From Coprobacter secundus (GTDB taxonomy: Bacteria > Bacteroidota > Bacteroidia > Bacteroidales > Coprobacteraceae), in assembly GCA_000803105.1 (NCBI GenBank), contig JTDA01000014.1:54843-118842 (forward strand): DNA of 64,000 bases. Reading direction: 5' to 3'. Of the stretch, positions 44,394 through 52,650 are shown in pieces. A program made the position numbers and the translations under genes. Under the pieces are notes generated by a model. The model was not told the origin of the DNA. It saw only the letters and a list, made by a program, of their open reading frames with translations, and searched no databases. How positions within the stretch are numbered: the first letter of the stretch is position 1; each line of letters opens with the position of its first letter.

Positions 44394-45410
44394 TTATATA
44401 AAAATTTCAAGATTTAACTTAATGTACCATTGATTATTCTCTTTTTCGATAAATCCGAACCTATAAGACTCGCAATCGGGTATAGATAAATATGCGTTAT
44501 CAAATAGGAAATTGCCTAGATATTTTTTGTCAGAATTATGGAAAAATGCTATACTCCCATCTGGCTGTATAAAAAGCTGAGATAAAGAATTTCCGTATCC
44601 TTTATAAATTTTTGAAGGTCTCATCCCAGCTATAAGAGATAGTAAAAATTGGATTGTTTTGTATTCGTAAAACTGATATTGGAAAATAAGTTCTTCTTTT
44701 ATTTTGTATGGATTTATATGTTTTATTTCTTCTACTAATTTTTTTATCGAACAAGTTTTTGTAATATAAGAAAGACGCGTTATTTCAGATAATAACTTGG
44801 GCAGATGCAAATCTATTATGGATAGATTATATAGAAAAATCTTGTTTTCTGTGGTTGTATATTTAAGCTTCCCCCCTAAACGCTTTATTTCATATAATCT
44901 TGCATCCCAATTGTCTATTCGATTGATTTTATTGGCTTCAGGATTGGAAAATTTTATGTTTAAAATGTCATATTTAATGTTTGCTGCACGATTGGCTGGC
45001 AATAATTTATAGTAAGGAATTCGAGATTTTACCATAATAGGAATATGAGTGGAGTCAGACAGTGAGATTGTAAAATCTCTTTTGTCTGAAGAAATTGAAT
45101 AGAACTGATTGTAACGTAATGTGTGTAACATTGTTTCTGCTTCTGGAATAATAAATTCTTTTTCTTTACTTTTGTGTATGGCAGAAAATAAAAATGAAGA
45201 AAAATCCTTACAAGCTTGTCGTGATATTTGTACGTACTCTTCTCCTTGCTTTATGTGGATTATGTCAGAAGATATATGGTATACTATTTCTCCCGATTCA
45301 TCTTTTCTAATAATTTTCTGAATTTCAGTATTTTCTATTGTTCCTTTTAATAAAAGCTGTATGAGAGCGTAGATTTTACTCCAGTCTTGTTTGGTTCCAG
45401 ATAGTTGCAT
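44394..45410 (-). CDS. HpaII-family restriction endonuclease, divergent
   Basis: A 338-residue protein resembling the HpaII restriction endonuclease family. The N-terminus KQDWSKIYALIQLL, the block ISLSDSTHIPIMVKSR followed by YKLLPANRAANIKYDI, and the C-terminal GFIEKENNQWYIKLNLEIFI parallel HpaII family blocks (D...FSIKS, LLNASxATNFxYxI, HGFGxIYxxx...KLNLQIRF). Probable catalytic residues Asp119 and Lys128 are retained, while flanking residues differ. HpaII itself cuts CCGG. No DNA methyltransferase gene lies on either side. Assignment is from remembered family patterns. Confidence 0.68.
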   Translation of the reverse strand: MQLSGTKQDWSKIYALIQLLLKGTIENTEIQKIIRKDESGEIVYHISSDIIHIKQGEEYVQISRQACKDFSSFLFSAIHKSKEKEFIIPEAETMLHTLRYNQFYSISSDKRDFTISLSDSTHIPIMVKSRIPYYKLLPANRAANIKYDILNIKFSNPEANKINRIDNWDARLYEIKRLGGKLKYTTTENKIFLYNLSIIDLHLPKLLSEITRLSYITKTCSIKKLVEEIKHINPYKIKEELIFQYQFYEYKTIQFLLSLIAGMRPSKIYKGYGNSLSQLFIQPDGSIAFFHNSDKKYLGNFLFDNAYLSIPDCESYRFGFIEKENNQWYIKLNLEIFI

Positions 45411-45739
45411 GTTAATATAATTAAGTTTGTGAACAAAAATAATAGATAATTTGTTAACAAAGAGAATTCGGAATGAAGATTTATAATGACTGTTTTCCGA
45501 ATAAGACGTGTATTTAATTTTGGTTTGGTTTGTTGAATACGCGTGTTGTGTTGTTGTTTAGTTTGATTTAAAGTAGAAGATGAGGGCTGTATCTGAAGAT
45601 ATGGCTCTCGTTTTTATTGGTGGAGTTTGATGTGTTGAGATTTTTCGTTTTAATGATTTTTTAATAATGCTTATTGGATTCATTGGTATTTGCGTTTTGA
45701 AAAAAACTATAAAAAAGCAACTAAAATATTTGTATTTCA
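45411..45739. other. Spacer between the HpaII-like gene and the str promoter
   Basis: About 330 bases without a recognisable protein gene. It holds two + strand TANNTTTG boxes (TAAGTTTG at 45422 and TAATTTTG at 45515) and a stem-loop terminator at 45582-45616, so a short + strand RNA is possible. No methyltransferase fragment is visible. Confidence 0.5.
45582..45616 (+). terminator. Terminator-like stem-loop with no upstream + strand gene
   Basis: GAGGGCTGTATC (45582-45593), tetraloop TGAA, GATATGGCTCTC (45598-45609), forming 12 bp with three G-U pairs, then GTTTTTATT. On the minus strand no U tract follows. No protein gene precedes it on the + strand. Confidence 0.55.
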
Positions 45740-45771
45740 TTTGGTTACTAAGGATTTAGTAATTATCTTTG
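45740..45771 (+). promoter_or_regulatory. Promoter of the rpsL-rpsG-fusA operon
   Basis: TTTG (45740-45743), a 20-base spacer and TATCTTTG (45764-45771) match the consensus. The leader of about 130 bases before rpsL contains nested pairings (GCTATT 45798 with AATAGC 45832; CATAAT 45807 with ATTATG 45819). Confidence 0.8.
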
Positions 45772-45910
45772 CATCGTTTTTGACGCTAAAGAAGGCTGCT
45801 ATTTTGCATAATTGGCTGATTATGTGAAAGTAATAGCTGGGTTTGGCTGATTTTACATAGAAATAAAAGACATAAAGTTTATAAATTTAAAAGATTAAAA
45901 AGTTCTAAAA

Positions 45911-46315
45911 ATGCCTACAATTCAGCAATTAGTAAGAAAAGGTCGGGTTGTTTTGGAAGATAAAAGTAAATCTCCAGCATTGGATTCATGTCCGCAAAGA
46001 CGTGGTGTATGTGTGAGGGTTTATACTACTACTCCGAAAAAACCTAACTCTGCGATGCGTAAAGTAGCGAGGGTACGTTTAACAAATGGAAAAGAGGTAA
46101 ACTCTTATATTCCAGGAGAGGGACATAATTTGCAGGAACACTCGATTGTATTGGTTCGTGGTGGTCGTGTGAAGGATCTTCCTGGTGTGCGTTACCATAT
46201 CGTTCGTGGTACATTGGATACTGCTGGTGTGAATGGTCGTACACAACGTCGCTCCAAATATGGTGCAAAGAGACCTAAAGCAGGTGCAGCTCCTGCAGCA
46301 AAAGGTAAGAAGTAA
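45911..46315 (+). CDS. rpsL: 30S ribosomal protein S12
   Basis: A 134-residue decoding-site protein. TTPKKPNSAMRKVARVRLTN contains Lys43, and GGRVKDLPGVRYHIVRG contains Lys88 and Asp89. These are wild-type at positions where substitutions give streptomycin resistance in other bacteria. The C-terminal Lys/Ala-rich tail is longer than in E. coli. It is first in the str operon, and no rpoC lies upstream here. Confidence 0.98.
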   Translation: MPTIQQLVRKGRVVLEDKSKSPALDSCPQRRGVCVRVYTTTPKKPNSAMRKVARVRLTNGKEVNSYIPGEGHNLQEHSIVLVRGGRVKDLPGVRYHIVRGTLDTAGVNGRTQRRSKYGAKRPKAGAAPAAKGKK

Positions 46316-46346
46316 GGAAACTTTCGCCTAATAAAAAGAGAATTTT

Positions 46347-46422
46347 AAATTAGTGTAAAACGCTAGTTTGAGTTTATGGGATAGGCTATTCGGTTGAGTA
46401 AACAAAGCCGGCGGGTTTTGTT
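46347..46422 (+). promoter_or_regulatory. Two stem-loops in the rpsL-rpsG spacer
   Basis: In the 156-base spacer, AAATTAGTG/CGCTAGTTT (46347-46369, 5-base loop) and AACAAAGCC/GGTTTTGTT (46401-46422, loop GGCG) form 9-bp stems. In E. coli the same spacer holds the S7 autoregulatory site, so an equivalent role is possible. Confidence 0.4.
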
Positions 46423-46471
46423 GAAGATGTGATAAGCAACCAAAAACAAGAACAACAATTTTGTAAAAAAA

Positions 46472-46948
46472 ATGAGAAAAGCAAAACCAAAGAAAAGGAT
46501 CGTACTTCCTGATCCTGTCTTCAGTGATGTAAAGGTGACGAAATTCGTTAACCATTTAATGTATGATGGCAAAAAAAGTATTGCCTTTACTATTTTTTAT
46601 AGTGCTTTAGACGCTGTGAAGGCGAAATTGGCAAATGAGGAAAAGACGTCACTCGAAATTTGGAAGAAAGCGCTGGATAATATTACTCCTCAAGTTGAAG
46701 TTAAGTCTCGCCGTGTAGGTGGTGCTACATTCCAGGTTCCTACAGAAATCCGTCCTGATCGTAAAGAATCTATTTCAATGAAAAATTTAATACTCTATGC
46801 TCGTAAAAGAGGTGGAAAATCGATGGCAGATAAGTTAGCTGCTGAGATTGTTGACGCTTATAATGAACAGGGGGGAGCTTTTAAACGTAAAGAAGATATG
46901 CACAAAATGGCAGAAGCTAACCGTGCATTTGCTCATTTCAGATTTTAA
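46472..46948 (+). CDS. rpsG: 30S ribosomal protein S7
   Basis: A 158-residue primary 16S rRNA-binding protein that organises the 30S head. MRKAKPKKRIVLPDPVF, VTKFVNHLMYDGKKSIA and VGGATFQVPTEIRPDRKESI are typical. Length matches the long form. It is separated from rpsL by a structured 156-base spacer and from fusA by 31 bases. Confidence 0.98.
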   Translation: MRKAKPKKRIVLPDPVFSDVKVTKFVNHLMYDGKKSIAFTIFYSALDAVKAKLANEEKTSLEIWKKALDNITPQVEVKSRRVGGATFQVPTEIRPDRKESISMKNLILYARKRGGKSMADKLAAEIVDAYNEQGGAFKRKEDMHKMAEANRAFAHFRF

Positions 46949-46979
46949 TTGAAATTTTAAATAACAAAGGAATATTACG

Positions 46980-49106
46980 ATGGCAAAATCACCTGATGAT
47001 TTATTGAAATATACCAGAAATATTGGTATTATGGCCCACATTGATGCGGGTAAGACCACGACGTCTGAACGTATCCTTTTTTACACCGGATTGACTCATA
47101 AAATTGGTGAGGTGCATGATGGTGCTGCTACTATGGACTGGATGGAGCAGGAGCAAGAACGTGGTATTACGATTACTTCTGCTGCTACTACTACATGGTG
47201 GAATTATGCGAATGAAAAGTATAAAATTAATCTGATCGATACTCCGGGGCACGTAGATTTTACTGCTGAAGTAGAACGTTCTTTGCGTATTCTTGATGGA
47301 GCTGTAGCTACATTTTGCGCGGTGGGTGGTGTTGAACCTCAGTCTGAAACAGTATGGCGTCAGGCTGATAAATATAATGTGCCTCGTATTGGTTATGTCA
47401 ATAAAATGGACCGGTCTGGTGCCAATTTCTTTGAAGTTGTCCGTCAGCTAAAAGAAGTGTTAGGTGCTAATCCTTGTCCCATTCAGATTCCTATTGGCGC
47501 TGAAGAAACATTTAAAGGTGTTGTTGATCTAATCAAAATGAAGGCTATTTTCTGGCATGATGAAACTATGGGAGCAGATTATAGCCAAGAAGAAATTCCT
47601 GCTAATTTGCTTGATGAAGCGCAGGAGTGGCGTGATAAGATGCTTGAGAAGATAGCTGAGTGTGATGATGCTTTAATGGAAAAATACTTCGATGATCCTT
47701 CCTCAATTACTGAGGATGAGATTAGGGTTGCAATCCGAAAAGGTACATTAGCAATGCAGATTGTTCCGATGACTTGTGGTTCTTCTTTTAAGAATAAAGG
47801 AGTTCAAACTTTGCTTGATGCAGTTTGTGCTTATTTGCCTAGCCCTGTAGATACGCCGGCAGTAGTAGGTCATGATCCTAATGATCCGGAAAAAGAAATT
47901 GACCGTAAACCTTCTGCATCAGAACCGATGGCTGCTTTAGCTTTTAAGATTGCTGTTGACCCATATGTAGGACGTTTGTGCTTTTTCCGTGTCTATTCAG
48001 GAGAGGTCGCTGCAGGATCTTATGTATTGAATACTCGTTCAGGGAAAAAAGAACGTGTATCTCGCTTATTCCAGATGCATTCAAATAAACAAAATCCGAA
48101 AGAGTTTATTGGTTGCGGTGATATTGGTGCAGGTGTAGGGTTCAAAGATATTCGTACAGGTGATACTTTATGTGATGAGAACGCTCCTATTGTTCTTGAA
48201 GCTATGGACTTCCCAGATCCAGTGATTGGTATTGCTGTTGAGCCTAAGACTCAAAAGGATATGGATAAGTTAGGACTTGGTTTACAGAAACTGGCAGAAG
48301 AGGATCCCACATTTACTGTTAAGACAAATGAGGAAACTGGACAGACGGTAATTAGTGGTATGGGTGAGCTTCATCTTGAAATTATTATTGATCGTTTAAA
48401 GCGAGAGTTTAAGGTTGAATGTAACCAAGGTCGTCCACAAGTGTCTTATAAAGAGGCTATTACTAAACCTGTAGAACTTCGTGAAGTTTATAAGAAACAG
48501 ACGGGGGGGCGTGGTAAATTTGCCGACATTATTGTTCGAGTAGAGCCTGTGGATGCCGGTTTTGAAGGAGCTCTTCAATTTATAGATGAGGTGAAGGGTG
48601 GAAACATTCCTCGTGAATTTATTCCTTCTATTCAGAAAGGTTTTACTACTGCAATGAAAAATGGTGTATTAGCTGGATTCCCGATGGACCAATTAAAGGT
48701 AACAGTAATTGACGGTTCTTACCATCCGGTTGATTCTGACCAGTTATCATTTGAGGTTTGTGCTATTCAGGCATTTAAGAAAGCTTGCGAAAAAGCAGCT
48801 CCGGTATTGCTTGAACCAATTATGAAAATTGAAGTAGTAACACCGGAAGAAAGTATGGGTGATGTGATTTCAGACTTAAATAAACGACGTGGACAAGTTG
48901 AAGGAATGGAATCAAGCCGTTCTGGAGCCCGTATTGTAAAAGCAAATGCTCCTTTGGCCGAAATGTTTGGATATGTAACCGCTTTGCGTACAATCACTTC
49001 AGGCCGTGCTACATCGACAATGACTTTCTCTCACTATGCAGAAGTTGGCTCATCAATTGCCAAGGCAGTCTTGACTGAAGCACAAGGAAGAGTAGATTTA
49101 TTGTAA
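46980..49106 (+). CDS. fusA: Elongation factor G
   Basis: A 708-residue translocation GTPase. G motifs are AHIDAGKTTTSERIL (G1), the switch I region, DTPGHVDFTAEVERS (G3) and NKMDRSGA (G4). Domains II-V follow, with GMGELHLEIIIDRL. It drives tRNA-mRNA translocation and, with RRF, ribosome recycling. It closes the str operon; no tuf gene follows, and a terminator precedes rpsJ. Confidence 0.98.
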   Translation: MAKSPDDLLKYTRNIGIMAHIDAGKTTTSERILFYTGLTHKIGEVHDGAATMDWMEQEQERGITITSAATTTWWNYANEKYKINLIDTPGHVDFTAEVERSLRILDGAVATFCAVGGVEPQSETVWRQADKYNVPRIGYVNKMDRSGANFFEVVRQLKEVLGANPCPIQIPIGAEETFKGVVDLIKMKAIFWHDETMGADYSQEEIPANLLDEAQEWRDKMLEKIAECDDALMEKYFDDPSSITEDEIRVAIRKGTLAMQIVPMTCGSSFKNKGVQTLLDAVCAYLPSPVDTPAVVGHDPNDPEKEIDRKPSASEPMAALAFKIAVDPYVGRLCFFRVYSGEVAAGSYVLNTRSGKKERVSRLFQMHSNKQNPKEFIGCGDIGAGVGFKDIRTGDTLCDENAPIVLEAMDFPDPVIGIAVEPKTQKDMDKLGLGLQKLAEEDPTFTVKTNEETGQTVISGMGELHLEIIIDRLKREFKVECNQGRPQVSYKEAITKPVELREVYKKQTGGRGKFADIIVRVEPVDAGFEGALQFIDEVKGGNIPREFIPSIQKGFTTAMKNGVLAGFPMDQLKVTVIDGSYHPVDSDQLSFEVCAIQAFKKACEKAAPVLLEPIMKIEVVTPEESMGDVISDLNKRRGQVEGMESSRSGARIVKANAPLAEMFGYVTALRTITSGRATSTMTFSHYAEVGSSIAKAVLTEAQGRVDLL

Positions 49107-49113
49107 TGAGATA

Positions 49114-49153
49114 AAAGTAACAAGTTAGCGAATGACTCTTAACTTGTTACTTT
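49114..49153 (+). terminator. Terminator after fusA
   Basis: A 14-bp perfect stem AAAGTAACAAGTTA / TAACTTGTTACTTT with a 12-base loop, eight bases past the fusA stop, separating the str and S10 transcripts. Confidence 0.75.
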
Positions 49154-49160
49154 ACTTTTG
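49153..49160 (+). promoter_or_regulatory. Promoter -7 box for the S10 operon
   Basis: TACTTTTG matches TANNTTTG and starts at the foot of the fusA terminator, 33 bases before the rpsJ ATG. No good -33 element is seen. Confidence 0.5.
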
Positions 49161-49193
49161 TTTTTTAATATATCAAAATCAATAACAAAACTA

Positions 49194-49499
49194 ATGAGTC
49201 AAAAAATTAGAATTAAATTAAAATCTTACGATCACAACTTGGTTGATAAATCAGCTGAAAAGATTGTAAAAACTGTGAAAGCAAGTGGTGCTGTAGTTAG
49301 TGGTCCTATACCTCTGCCTACACATAAGCGCATTTTCACTGTGAATCGTTCGACTTTTGTGAACAAAAAGTCGAGAGAGCAGTTTGAATTATCTTCGTAC
49401 AAAAGATTAATTGATATCTACAGTTCTACAGCTAAGACCGTAGACGCTCTCATGAAATTAGAGTTGCCAAGTGGTGTGGAAGTAGAAATTAAAGTGTGA
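49194..49499 (+). CDS. rpsJ: 30S ribosomal protein S10
   Basis: A 101-residue head protein of the 30S subunit that also serves as NusE in antitermination. MSQKIRIKLKSYDHNLVDKS and PLPTHKRIFTVNRS are characteristic. The ATG at 49194 gives the standard length; an open extension to 49158 overlaps the promoter region. First gene of the S10 operon. Confidence 0.97.
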   Translation: MSQKIRIKLKSYDHNLVDKSAEKIVKTVKASGAVVSGPIPLPTHKRIFTVNRSTFVNKKSREQFELSSYKRLIDIYSSTAKTVDALMKLELPSGVEVEIKV

Positions 49500-49518
49500 T
49501 TTTTTAAATTAAAGAGAA

Positions 49519-50136
49519 ATGCCAGGATTATTAGGAAAAAAAATCGGAATGACATCCGTTTTCAGTGCCGAGGGAAAAAATGTTCCATGCACTGTTATCG
49601 AAGTAGGTCCTTGTGTAGTTACTCAAGTAAAGACCATCGATAAAGATGGTTATGAAGCTGTGCAGGTAGGTTTCATGGATAAAAAAGAGAAACATACCAA
49701 CAATCCAGAAATGGGACACTTCAAAAAAGCTGGAGTAACACCCAAGAGACACTTGGCCGAGTTCAAGGGTTTTGAAACAGAGTACAAATTAGGAGATGTT
49801 ATCTCTGTAGATTTGTTTGAAGGTGCAGACTTCGTTGATGTAGTAGGTACTTCAAAAGGTAAAGGTTATCAAGGCGTTGTTAAACGCCATGGATTTGGTG
49901 GAGTAGGGCAGACTACTCACGGTCAGCATAACCGTTTGCGTGCTCCTGGTTCTATCGGTGCATGTTCTTATCCTGCACGTGTGTTTAAAGGAACTCGTAT
50001 GGCTGGTCAAACAGGAAATGAGAGGGTAACTGTACAAAACCTCCAAGTGTTAAAGGTAATTCCTGAACATAACCTTTTATTAATTAAAGGGTCTGTACCA
50101 GGAAGTAAAGGTTCAATCGTAATAATTGAGAAATAA
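49519..50136 (+). CDS. rplC: 50S ribosomal protein L3
   Basis: A 205-residue early-assembly 23S rRNA-binding protein. MPGLLGKKIGMTSVF and RVFKGTRMAGQTGNERVTVQ are signatures. The loop that reaches the peptidyl transferase centre is present. The stop shares one base with the rplD ATG (TAATG). Confidence 0.97.
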   Translation: MPGLLGKKIGMTSVFSAEGKNVPCTVIEVGPCVVTQVKTIDKDGYEAVQVGFMDKKEKHTNNPEMGHFKKAGVTPKRHLAEFKGFETEYKLGDVISVDLFEGADFVDVVGTSKGKGYQGVVKRHGFGGVGQTTHGQHNRLRAPGSIGACSYPARVFKGTRMAGQTGNERVTVQNLQVLKVIPEHNLLLIKGSVPGSKGSIVIIEK

Positions 50137-50756
50137 TGGAACTGAGCGTATATAACATTAAAGGTGAGGATACAGGGAAAAAAGTTACGCTGAATGACTC
50201 TGTTTTCGGTATCGAAGCTAACGAACAAGCCATTTATTTGGATGTGAAGCAATATATGGCTAATAAGCGTCAGGGAACTCATAAATCGAAAGAAAGAAGT
50301 GAGATCTCAGGAAGTACACGCAAGTTAAAAAAGCAGAAAGGTACAGGAGGTGCTCGCAGCGGCGATATTAATTCACCGGTTATGATCGGTGGGGGTCGTG
50401 TTTTTGGTCCTAAACCTCGAGATTATAGTTTTAAATTGAATAAAAAAGTTAAGAGATTGGCTCGTAAATCTGCTTTATCTTTGAAAGCTCAAGAAAATGC
50501 GATTATCGTAGTTGAAGACTTTTCTTTTGAAGCTCCCAAAACTAAAGAGTATGCAGAGTTTGTAAAAAACTTGCAAGTTGCTGATAAAAAGTCTCTTTTA
50601 GTTTTAGCAGACCAAAATAAAAACGTATATTTGTCAGCTCGAAATTTAGAGAAGGCAAAAGTTGTAACAGTTTCAGAATTAAATACTTACAAACTACTTG
50701 ATGCAAAAAGTCTTTTGTTAACAGAGAGTTCTGTAGCTGCTATTAATAATTTTTAA
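50136..50756 (+). CDS. rplD: 50S ribosomal protein L4
   Basis: A 206-residue exit-tunnel protein. The extended loop contains KKQKGTGGARSGDINSP and GGGRVFGPKPRDY. It overlaps rplC by one base, so termination-reinitiation is likely. In E. coli L4 represses the S10 operon; nothing here shows that directly. Confidence 0.97.
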   Translation: MELSVYNIKGEDTGKKVTLNDSVFGIEANEQAIYLDVKQYMANKRQGTHKSKERSEISGSTRKLKKQKGTGGARSGDINSPVMIGGGRVFGPKPRDYSFKLNKKVKRLARKSALSLKAQENAIIVVEDFSFEAPKTKEYAEFVKNLQVADKKSLLVLADQNKNVYLSARNLEKAKVVTVSELNTYKLLDAKSLLLTESSVAAINNF

Positions 50757-50760
50757 TGTA

Positions 50761-50767
50761 AAGGAGG
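50761..50767 (+). promoter_or_regulatory. Strong Shine-Dalgarno sequence of rplW
   Basis: AAGGAGG, 7 bases from the rplW ATG. Most genes in this cluster have only A-rich leaders, so a full match is unusual. Confidence 0.8.
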
Positions 50768-50774
50768 CTAAATA

Positions 50775-51065
50775 ATGGCAATAATTATTAAACCGATTGT
50801 TACAGAAAAGATGACTGCAATGGCCGATAAGCTTAATCGCTATGGCTTTCGCGTTTGTCCGGATGCGAACAAGCTGCAAATAAAAAAAGCAGTAGAAGAA
50901 TTATATAATGTAACAGTAGTTGACGTGAATACGATGAGCTATAAAGGCAAAAGAAAAAGCCGCTATACAAAAGCCGGTCTGATTGTAGGTAAAACTGCAG
51001 CATACAAAAAAGCCTTAGTTACATTAAAAAAAGGTGAAACGATTGATTTTTATAGCAATATCTAA
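50775..51065 (+). CDS. rplW: 50S ribosomal protein L23
   Basis: A 96-residue tunnel-exit protein that docks trigger factor and SRP. IIIKPIVTEKMTAMAD and YGFRVCPDANKLQIKKAVEE are family motifs. It has one of two complete AAGGAGG ribosome binding sites in the cluster. Confidence 0.97.
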   Translation: MAIIIKPIVTEKMTAMADKLNRYGFRVCPDANKLQIKKAVEELYNVTVVDVNTMSYKGKRKSRYTKAGLIVGKTAAYKKALVTLKKGETIDFYSNI

Positions 51066-51072
51066 TTAAGAA

Positions 51073-51897
51073 ATGGCAGTACGTAAATTAAAGCCCACAA
51101 CACCGGGGCAGAGACACAAAATTATTGGTGCATTTGATAAAATCACTGCTAGTGCGCCAGAAAAGTCTCTTGTAGTTGGTAAAAGAAAATCGGGTGGTCG
51201 TAATAATGAAGGGCATTTGACAATGCGTTACATTGGTGGTGGCCACAAACGTAAATTTAGATTTATCGATTTCAAGAGAAACAAAGACGGTGTTCCAGCA
51301 ACAGTAAAGTCAATCGAGTATGATCCTAACCGTTCATCTCGTATTGCGTTACTTTATTATGCTGATGGTGAAAAACGTTACATTATTGCACCCAACGGCC
51401 TTGAAGTTGGCGCAAAAGTATTGTCGGGAGAAAATGCTGCACCTGAAGTAGGAAATTCATTGCCTTTGCAGAATATACCTATTGGTACTGTGATCCACAA
51501 TATTGAATTGCGTCCTGGACAGGGAGCCGCACTGGTTCGTTCAGCCGGAGTTTTCGCTCAGTTGACTTCGAGAGAAGGAAAGTATGCAATTATCAAATTA
51601 CCTTCAGGTGAGACTAGAAAGATTCTTGCTACATGCAAAGCAACCATTGGTAGTGTAGGGAATTCTGATCATGCGTTGGAACGTTCAGGCAAAGCCGGTC
51701 GTTCTCGTTGGTTAGGTCGTCGTCCTCGCAACCGTGGTGTATCTATGAACCCTGTTGATCACCCAATGGGTGGTGGTGAAGGACGTTCTTCTGGAGGACA
51801 TCCTAGATCGCGTAAGGGCTTGTACGCAAAAGGTCTTAAGACCAGAGCTCCGAAGAAGCATTCTTCAAAGTATATAATTGAAAGAAGAAAAAAGTAA
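51073..51897 (+). CDS. rplB: 50S ribosomal protein L2
   Basis: A 274-residue core 23S-binding protein needed for subunit association and peptidyl transfer. MAVRKLKPTTPGQRHKI, GRNNEGHLTMRYIGGGHKR and HPMGGGEGRSSGGHPRS (with the conserved functional histidine) are present. Seven bases after rplW. Confidence 0.98.
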   Translation: MAVRKLKPTTPGQRHKIIGAFDKITASAPEKSLVVGKRKSGGRNNEGHLTMRYIGGGHKRKFRFIDFKRNKDGVPATVKSIEYDPNRSSRIALLYYADGEKRYIIAPNGLEVGAKVLSGENAAPEVGNSLPLQNIPIGTVIHNIELRPGQGAALVRSAGVFAQLTSREGKYAIIKLPSGETRKILATCKATIGSVGNSDHALERSGKAGRSRWLGRRPRNRGVSMNPVDHPMGGGEGRSSGGHPRSRKGLYAKGLKTRAPKKHSSKYIIERRKK

Positions 51898-51916
51898 TCT
51901 GATTAATTAAGCAACT

Positions 51917-52186
51917 ATGAGTCGTTCATTAAAAAAAGGCCCATATATCAGTGTGAAACTGGAAAAGAAAGTTTCGGCAATGGAAGAATCAGGCAAAAAG
52001 TCTGTTATTAAAACCTGGTCGAGAGCTTCTATGATATCTCCGGATTTCGTAGGTCATACTTTTGCCGTTCACAATGGTAATAAATTTATTCCCGTATATG
52101 TTACTGAGAACATGGTAGGTCACAAGTTGGGAGAGTTTGCTCCAACTCGTATTTTCCGTGGTCATGGTGGTAACAAAAAGAAATAA
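51917..52186 (+). CDS. rpsS: 30S ribosomal protein S19
   Basis: An 89-residue head protein near the A site. MSRSLKKGPYISVKLEKKV, VIKTWSRASMI and HKLGEFAPTRIFRGH are signatures. 19 bases after rplB. Confidence 0.97.
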   Translation: MSRSLKKGPYISVKLEKKVSAMEESGKKSVIKTWSRASMISPDFVGHTFAVHNGNKFIPVYVTENMVGHKLGEFAPTRIFRGHGGNKKK

Positions 52187-52234
52187 GGGCCTAATCGGGA
52201 GTTTGAAAATTTCGAATAAAAAACAGAATTAAAA

Positions 52235-52645
52235 ATGGGTGCAAGAAAAAGAATATCAGCCGATAAAAGAAAAGAAGCCCTGAAAACCATGTATTTCGCT
52301 AAGTTGAATAATGTTCCGACTTCTCCCCGTAAAATGCGTTTGGTTGCAGATATGGTGAGAGGTATGGAAGTTTTCAAAGCTTTGGGAGTACTTAAGTTTT
52401 CATCAAAAGAGGCTTCGGCTAGACTGGAAAAATTATTGCGTTCGGCTATTGCCAATTGGGAGCAGAAAAACGAACGTAAAGCCGAAAGCGGAGAACTTTA
52501 TATTTCAGCAATCTATGTTGATGCAGCTGCTATGTTGAAAAGACTTCGTCCGGCTCCTCAAGGAAGAGGTTACAGAATACGCAAGCGTTCAAATCATGTA
52601 ACTTTGTTTGTTGACACAATGAGTAAAAACGATAACCAAAATTAA
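52235..52645 (+). CDS. rplV: 50S ribosomal protein L22
   Basis: A 136-residue tunnel-lining protein. NNVPTSPRKMRLVADMVRG and a beta-hairpin ending RLRPAPQGRGYRIRKRSNHV are typical; that hairpin is where macrolide-resistance changes occur in other bacteria. 48 bases after rpsS. Confidence 0.97.
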   Translation: MGARKRISADKRKEALKTMYFAKLNNVPTSPRKMRLVADMVRGMEVFKALGVLKFSSKEASARLEKLLRSAIANWEQKNERKAESGELYISAIYVDAAAMLKRLRPAPQGRGYRIRKRSNHVTLFVDTMSKNDNQN

Positions 52646-52650
52646 GCAGG

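Noticed and set aside
45558..45740. Minus-strand 60-codon frame upstream of rpsL
   Set aside because: It crosses the hairpin at 45582-45616, has no known motif and would be only chance open sequence in an A/T-rich gap.
47001..49000. Antisense frames within fusA
   Set aside because: They follow codon bias of fusA on the other strand and match no family.
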